From Lachnospiraceae bacterium (GTDB taxonomy: Bacteria > Bacillota > Clostridia > Lachnospirales > Lachnospiraceae), in contig JAILEM010000025.1 of the NCBI GenBank assembly GCA_024687745.1, forward strand, positions 1 through 51,205: 51,205 nucleotides of DNA, written 5' to 3'. Position 1 is the first letter of the stretch. Each line of letters opens with the position of its first letter. Shown here piece after piece: positions 47,200 through 51,205 of the stretch. Made by a program: the position numbers and the translations under genes. Below the pieces are notes generated by a model that was not told the DNA's origin, did no database searches, and worked only from the letters and a program-made list of their open reading frames with translations.

Positions 47200-47898
47200 C
47201 TATCCCCTTTTCTTATCACTGTACATCCTTGCTATCAGCTCGGGAAGGGTATTAACCTTTTCTTCTATATTTAATGCATATTTAAAAGAAAGCTTCAGTG
47301 AGAGATCTTCATGTTTTAAATTGTACTGGGTTATCGCGTTGCTGATGTCATCCACGAACTTCTGCATCTTATCGAAATTGCAGTCCTCCATTACGATGAC
47401 AAATTCGTTTCCGCCGTTACGTCCGTAAAAGCCGTATTCCGTCCCGACTTTTTCAAAGACCATGGAAAATTCACGCAGGGTTTCGTTTCCCGAATCCCTT
47501 CCGCCTTTTTGATTGATCTGTCCGAGATTTGTTATGGTGATCAGTGCGCACGCAAACTCTGATATGTCTGTGTTTTCGTATTTTTCGATCAAAAGATCAA
47601 GTGTGTTTCTGTTGGGAAGCTGTGTGAGCTTGTCAAAATATGCTGTCTGGCTCAGTGTATGTGATGCGACCATATGCTTCTCAAGCTGATTGAAATCCAG
47701 GATCATGTTGATGGCCGAATATACCATAAAAGCCCACAGGAATATACACACAGTAAGAAGACTCTTATTAGAATAAATATTATTTCTTAATAAGGGATCA
47801 AAATAGAGATAGCAAAAAAATGTGACCGCAAATATGATCAGTACTATCAGCTGGATCAGCTTAAAGAGCTTATAGCCTTTAAAATCGGAATTTTTCAT
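47200..47898 (-). CDS. membrane GGDEF-family protein with a GGNEF variant motif
   Basis: 232 aa from the ATG at 47898. An ATG at 47955 exists, but a TACAAT -10-like sequence (minus strand, 47961-47956, with TGG before it) ends right at that ATG, so a transcript would begin inside it. Two membrane helices (about 12-60) precede a GGDEF domain: DKLTQLPNRNTLD, LITITNLGQIN and GRNGGNEFVIVMED. The diguanylate cyclase motif GG[DE]EF reads GGNEF, and no inhibitory RxxD is seen. It may be inactive or c-di-GMP sensing. First gene of the pilus operon. Confidence 0.75.
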   Translation of the reverse strand: MKNSDFKGYKLFKLIQLIVLIIFAVTFFCYLYFDPLLRNNIYSNKSLLTVCIFLWAFMVYSAINMILDFNQLEKHMVASHTLSQTAYFDKLTQLPNRNTLDLLIEKYENTDISEFACALITITNLGQINQKGGRDSGNETLREFSMVFEKVGTEYGFYGRNGGNEFVIVMEDCNFDKMQKFVDDISNAITQYNLKHEDLSLKLSFKYALNIEEKVNTLPELIARMYSDKKRG

Positions 47899-48128
47899 AT
47901 ACACACACCATCCGTCTGCAGATTTACCCCGGATGTTATACTCTCCCCAGTTCATATTGTACCATAAATAACGGGGAAAAGTACTGTAATAACGTAAAAC
48001 TTTTTATACAAATTTATTTTTGAAAAAAATAAAAATAATCTGACCCTTTTTCAAAATATTAAAAGTCTTTATTTTATAGAAAGGTAAATAAATTTTGTTT
48101 TTCGGGTGTATATATTTGGAGGTAAGAC

Positions 48129-48560
48129 ATGAAATATAATACAAAGAGATACTTTGGGATAATAAGGATCCTCACGGCAATGTTAGTCGTTTCCGGGTTT
48201 GTTATGCTTGGGACAGCTAAATGCAATGCTGCTGAATCAAATACAGATGCCGGCAATGACAACGCATATACCTTCATCGTCCTTGATGAAAGCGATGAGG
48301 TACCTCTTGCTCCGACAATAGAGTCAACTACCGATTATTCCGGATATGCTCTTTTAACTGTTACTCTTCTTGTATTACTTCTTGCCTTGACGGTTTATGT
48401 TAAGGGCTTTAATGATTATAAGAGAAGGGTTATGAGTATGAATTCACTTTCGGATAATGAAAAGAAGAGTCTGACTTCATCCTCCCTGTTTTGTCATCCT
48501 ATAAGGCGTGAGAGATATATAAAGGATTGCGAGGCCGATCTGGCTTCCAGATTTATCTGA
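48129..48560 (+). CDS. small exported/membrane protein (hypothetical)
   Basis: 143 aa with ATG behind TTTGGAGGTAAGAC. A signal peptide (residues ~1-33, ending TAKCNAAES) leads into a short outer acidic stretch, then one helix (~72-92, GYALLTVTLLVLLLALTVYV), then a cytoplasmic basic tail (KRRVMSMNSLSDNEKKS). No family recognised. It is divergent from the pilus operon across ~230 AT-rich bases and stands alone before a terminator, so a link to the pilus genes is possible but unproven. Confidence 0.6.
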   Translation: MKYNTKRYFGIIRILTAMLVVSGFVMLGTAKCNAAESNTDAGNDNAYTFIVLDESDEVPLAPTIESTTDYSGYALLTVTLLVLLLALTVYVKGFNDYKRRVMSMNSLSDNEKKSLTSSSLFCHPIRRERYIKDCEADLASRFI

Positions 48561-48593
48561 TCTGATAAAAGATTTTAAAAAAATGTAAGGAAT

Positions 48594-48632
48594 ACAGATC
48601 TCTTATCATAGGATGGGAGGTCTGTTTTTTTA
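48594..48632 (+). terminator. intrinsic terminator after the small exported protein
   Basis: Stem ACAGATCTC (48594-48602) / GAGGTCTGT (48617-48625) with one G-U pair, then seven T. Confidence 0.8.
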
Positions 48633-48724
48633 TGAAAAGGGTTAAGACAGCAGGCTTTTTTGAAGTATAATATGTGTTTTTTGACCATGCATCGCAAAAA
48701 ATACATCTTTTATACGGAAAAAGC

Positions 48725-48753
48725 TTGACATACGGGGCTTTTAAATATAAAAT
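48725..48753 (+). promoter_or_regulatory. promoter of the rpsL (str) operon
   Basis: TTGACA (48725-48730), a 17-base spacer and TAAAAT (48748-48753). The leader then has an imperfect hairpin GCACAAAAAAT / ATTTTTTGTTGTGC (48764-48797) before AGGAGG. Confidence 0.75.
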
Positions 48754-48829
48754 ACAACAGCGTGCACAAAAAATGCACCTTATTTTTTGTTGTGCAAATC
48801 TATATAAAAATCAAAAGGAGGTGAAAAGA

Positions 48830-49252
48830 ATGCCAACATTTAACCAGTTAGTAAGAAAGGGCAGGGAAACATCAGTTAAAAAGTCAACAGCTCCCGCTCT
48901 TGGCAGAGGATTCAATTCTCTTCACAAGAGGCCTATCGATACTACTTCTCCCCAGAAGAGAGGTGTATGTACAGCTGTTAAGACCGCTACACCCAAAAAG
49001 CCTAACTCGGCTCTCAGAAAGATCGCAAGAGTACGTCTTTCAAACGGTATTGAGGTAACAAGCTATATCCCCGGCGAAGGTCACAACCTTCAGGAGCACA
49101 GTGTTGTTCTTATCCGTGGCGGCCGTGTTAAGGATCTTCCCGGTACACGTTACCACATCATCAGAGGTACACTGGATACAGCAGGCGTAGCAAAACGTCG
49201 CCAGGCCCGTTCCAAGTACGGCGCTAAACGTCCTAAGGACGCAAAGAAGTAA
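48830..49252 (+). CDS. rpsL: 30S ribosomal protein S12
   Basis: 140 aa from the ATG at 48830, behind AAAGGAGGTGAAAAGA; a frame running 52 codons further upstream is not real, since it starts before the promoter. S12 marks: [13 protein letters not shown], the Firmicutes insertion [37 protein letters not shown] and [14 protein letters not shown]. The lysines known for streptomycin resistance changes (PKKP and RVKDLPG) are wild type. Decoding-centre protein. Codon use is like rpoBC (Leu mostly CTT). Confidence 0.98.
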   Translation: MPTFNQLVRKGRETSVKKSTAPALGRGFNSLHKRPIDTTSPQKRGVCTAVKTATPKKPNSALRKIARVRLSNGIEVTSYIPGEGHNLQEHSVVLIRGGRVKDLPGTRYHIIRGTLDTAGVAKRRQARSKYGAKRPKDAKK

Positions 49253-49429
49253 TTTAAGACCAAACAAACATAAGTGACTATTGCAAGGCATTTATCATTC
49301 AAAACACCATGACCCGTGGCTGCTGCATGTACGGTTTAAGAATGAGATCCTGAGCATGAACACATATATGTGAGTACCTAAGAATTAAGGTCGGAAAAGA
49401 AATCCGGCCATATTAAGGAGGGAAGTAAC
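49253..49429. other. spacer between rpsL and rpsG; possible composition boundary
   Basis: 177 bases without a gene. One hairpin, GGTCGGA (49389-49395) / TCCGGCC (49403-49409), precedes the rpsG ribosome binding site; it could be an S7-type control site. Codon style changes across this spacer (see findings). Confidence 0.5.
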
Positions 49430-49900
49430 GTGCCACGTAAAGGACATACACCCAAAAGAGATGTGCTGGCAGACCCGGTTTACAACAGCAAAGTTGTAAC
49501 CAAGCTGATCAACAACATCATGCTCGACGGCAAGAAGGGTACCGCACAGAAGATCGTGTACGGAGCCTTCGAAAAGATGGAAGCCAAGACCGGCAAGCCG
49601 GCTCTGGAAGTTTTTGAAGACGCAATGAACAATATCATGCCTCAGCTGGAAGTCAAGGCCAGACGTATCGGCGGCGCGACCTATCAGGTCCCGATCGAAG
49701 TTCGTCCGGAAAGACGGCAGGCGCTGGCACTTCGCTGGATCACCATGTTCTCCCGCAAGAGAAGCGAGAAGACGATGGTCGACAGACTGGCGAACGAGCT
49801 GCTGGATGCCTCCAACAACACCGGGTCTTCCGTAAAGCGTAAGGAAGATATGCATAAGATGGCAGATGCCAACAAGGCATTCTCCCATTTCAGATTCTAA
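49430..49900 (+). CDS. rpsG: 30S ribosomal protein S7
   Basis: 156 aa with a GTG start behind AAGGAGGGAAGTAAC. S7: [59 protein letters not shown] and the end [13 protein letters not shown]. It starts assembly of the 30S head and in E. coli represses its own operon. By hand count 8 of its 10 Leu codons are CTG, against 1 of 9 in rpsL, and Pro codons favour CCG. So it differs sharply in codon style from the genes to its left. Confidence 0.97.
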   Translation: MPRKGHTPKRDVLADPVYNSKVVTKLINNIMLDGKKGTAQKIVYGAFEKMEAKTGKPALEVFEDAMNNIMPQLEVKARRIGGATYQVPIEVRPERRQALALRWITMFSRKRSEKTMVDRLANELLDASNNTGSSVKRKEDMHKMADANKAFSHFRF

Positions 49901-49915
49901 AGGGAGGCGAAACTT

Positions 49916-51205
49916 TTGGCTGGAAGAGATTATCCTCTGGACAGGACCAGGAACATTGGTATCATGGCCCATATTGATGCCGGCAAGACCACTCTGACCG
50001 AGCGGATTCTGTATTACACCGGCGTCAATTACAAGATGGGCGAGACGTACGAAGGTACTGCTACCATGGACTGGATGGAACAGGAGCAGGAAAGGGGCAT
50101 TACGATCACTTCCGCTGCGACGACCTGCCACTGGACGCTGCAGTACCAGACGAAAGCGAAACCCGGCGCACTGGAACACCGTATCAATATTATTGATACT
50201 CCCGGACATGTAGACTTTACCGTAGAGGTGGAACGTTCCCTTCGTGTTCTGGACGGCGCCGTTGGCGTTTTCGATGCGAAGGGCGGCGTGGAGCCGCAGT
50301 CTGAAAATGTATGGCGTCAGGCAGACACGTACAGCGTACCCCGGATGGCGTTCGTCAACAAGATGGACATTCTGGGCGCGAACTTTGACAACACAGTAAA
50401 GGAGATCGGCACCAAGCTCGGCAAAAACGCAGTCGTGATTCAGATGCCGATCGGCAAGGAAGATCATTTCCAGGGTCTGATCGACCTGTTCGAAATGAAG
50501 GCCTATATCTACAATGACAGCAAGGGAGAGGATATCTCCGTTACTGACATTCCGGAAGATCTGCAGGATGACGCGGAGATCGCGCATACCGAACTGGTCG
50601 AAAAGATCTGTGAGTTTGACGACGATCTCATGATGCAGTATCTGGAAGGCGAAGAGCCTTCCGTGGAGGACCTGAAAAAGGCGCTCCGCAAAGCAACGAT
50701 TGAAAACAAAGGCGTACCGGTCCTGTGCGGTTCCGCGCATCAGAACAAAGGTATCCAGAAGCTGCTGGACGCGGTGGTAGAGTTCATGCCCGCCCCGACC
50801 GACGTGCCGGATATCACCGGTACCGATCTGGAGGGCAATGAGATCATCCGTCATTCTTCGGATGAAGAGCCGTTCTCAGCGCTGGTGTTTAAGATCGTTT
50901 CCGATCCGTTCGTCGGAAGACTGGCATATTTCCGCGTGTACTCCGGTACGCTGGACGCCGGTTCATACGTCATGAACGCGACCAAGGAGAAAAAGGAACG
51001 CGTCGGACGAATCCTGCAGATGCATGCAAACAAGAGAGCGGAGCTCTCCAAGGTTTACTCGGGCGATATCGCAGCCGCGATCGGCTTTAAGTTCTCCTCC
51101 ACAGGCGATACCATCTGTGCGGAAAACGCCCCGGTTATCCTGGAATCCATGGAATTCCCGGAGCCGGTTATCGAGCTGGCGATCGAGCCCAAGACTAAGG
51201 CAGGC
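49916..51205 (+). CDS. fusA: elongation factor G, N-terminal part (runs off window)
   Basis: 430 codons are present, with a TTG start behind AAAGGGAGGCGAAAC. The frame stays open to the right edge. Domain I GTPase: P-loop AHIDAGKTT, switch regions [21 protein letters not shown]3 [12 protein letters not shown]4 FVNKMDI and G5 CGSA. Domain II begins around residue 310 ([20 protein letters not shown]). It drives translocation on the ribosome. Fifteen bases after rpsG, as in the str operon. Codon use is CTG- and GC3-rich like rpsG, not like rpoBC. Confidence 0.95.
   Translation, partial: MAGRDYPLDRTRNIGIMAHIDAGKTTLTERILYYTGVNYKMGETYEGTATMDWMEQEQERGITITSAATTCHWTLQYQTKAKPGALEHRINIIDTPGHVDFTVEVERSLRVLDGAVGVFDAKGGVEPQSENVWRQADTYSVPRMAFVNKMDILGANFDNTVKEIGTKLGKNAVVIQMPIGKEDHFQGLIDLFEMKAYIYNDSKGEDISVTDIPEDLQDDAEIAHTELVEKICEFDDDLMMQYLEGEEPSVEDLKKALRKATIENKGVPVLCGSAHQNKGIQKLLDAVVEFMPAPTDVPDITGTDLEGNEIIRHSSDEEPFSALVFKIVSDPFVGRLAYFRVYSGTLDAGSYVMNATKEKKERVGRILQMHANKRAELSKVYSGDIAAAIGFKFSSTGDTICAENAPVILESMEFPEPVIELAIEPKTKAG

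Noticed and set aside
48674-48829. 52-codon N-terminal extension of rpsL
   Set aside because: It starts upstream of the TTGACA/TAAAAT promoter; MPTFNQL at 48830 is the universal S12 start with AGGAGG.
49385-50854. 489-codon minus-strand open frame across rpsG and fusA
   Set aside because: It is antisense to two certain genes; the GC-rich third positions there make a long antisense frame likely. No ribosome binding site or family match.
1-51205. tRNA, rRNA, riboswitch classes or integrase/attachment sites
   Set aside because: None could be recognised by eye; faint or divergent ones might be missed without a covariance search.

Overview
The window looks like the chromosome of a moderately AT-rich, low-GC Gram-positive bacterium of the family Lachnospiraceae, plausibly a Butyrivibrio-like rumen or gut organism. 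This is inferred from protein styles, TTG/GTG starts with strong purine-rich ribosome binding sites, AGA/ATA codon use, a Firmicutes-type L10 leader and the nusG-rpl-rpoBC order. I could run no database search. No tRNA, rRNA, CRISPR array or intact insertion sequence was seen.

Layout. 1-9.4 kb: accessory genes. These are a truncated PAP2 phosphatase, a two-gene polar amino-acid-type ABC uptake system with unusual architecture, a DUF1269-like membrane protein divergent from a TetR regulator, a small zinc-ribbon membrane protein, a hybrid histidine kinase and an MmcQ-MGMT fusion. Two intergenic spots carry a 31-bp palindromic REP-like repeat whose outer TGA is the stop codon of every neighbouring annotated gene. 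8.5-17 kb: an AraC regulator divergent from a 1100-aa DUF5107/TPR protein, an AI-2E transporter/MarR pair with an operator-like palindrome inside its promoter, an EFR1-type flavodoxin-ferredoxin, a DUF3237-like protein and an iron-type alcohol dehydrogenase. 17-27 kb: a surface-glycan locus with a CgeB/DUF3880-like glycosyltransferase, a 1585-aa protein joining two glycosyltransferase regions, a methyltransferase-like region, an FkbH-type HAD, an SGNH-like region and a LicD domain, then a two-part transferase and UDP-galactopyranose mutase. It faces a convergent FliD-like gene, so flagellar or cell-surface glycosylation is possible.

27.5-41 kb is the transcription/translation core: rpmG-secE-nusG-rplK-rplA, then a capA-like lipoprotein gene between rplA and rplJ, then rplJ-rplL-rpoB-rpoC. 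Leaders, attenuators and three promoters with a shared TGTTAT extended -10 are visible.

41-48 kb, minus strand, is an apparent single operon: GGNEF-type diguanylate-cyclase-like protein, ECF sigma factor, a one-TM protein (anti-sigma candidate), a transglutaminase-like lipoprotein, PilC/GspF, four small one-TM proteins without a canonical prepilin cleavage site, and a PilT-type ATPase. No PilB, PilD or PilM/N/O is encoded locally. It is the best candidate here for a little-described system: a minimal, regulated type IV-pilus-like machine.

48-51.2 kb: a small membrane protein, then rpsL, rpsG and the 5' part of fusA. Codon use changes abruptly between rpsL and rpsG (Leu codons go from mostly CTT to mostly CTG). 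This suggests recombination/transfer or an assembly junction in the 177-bp spacer.
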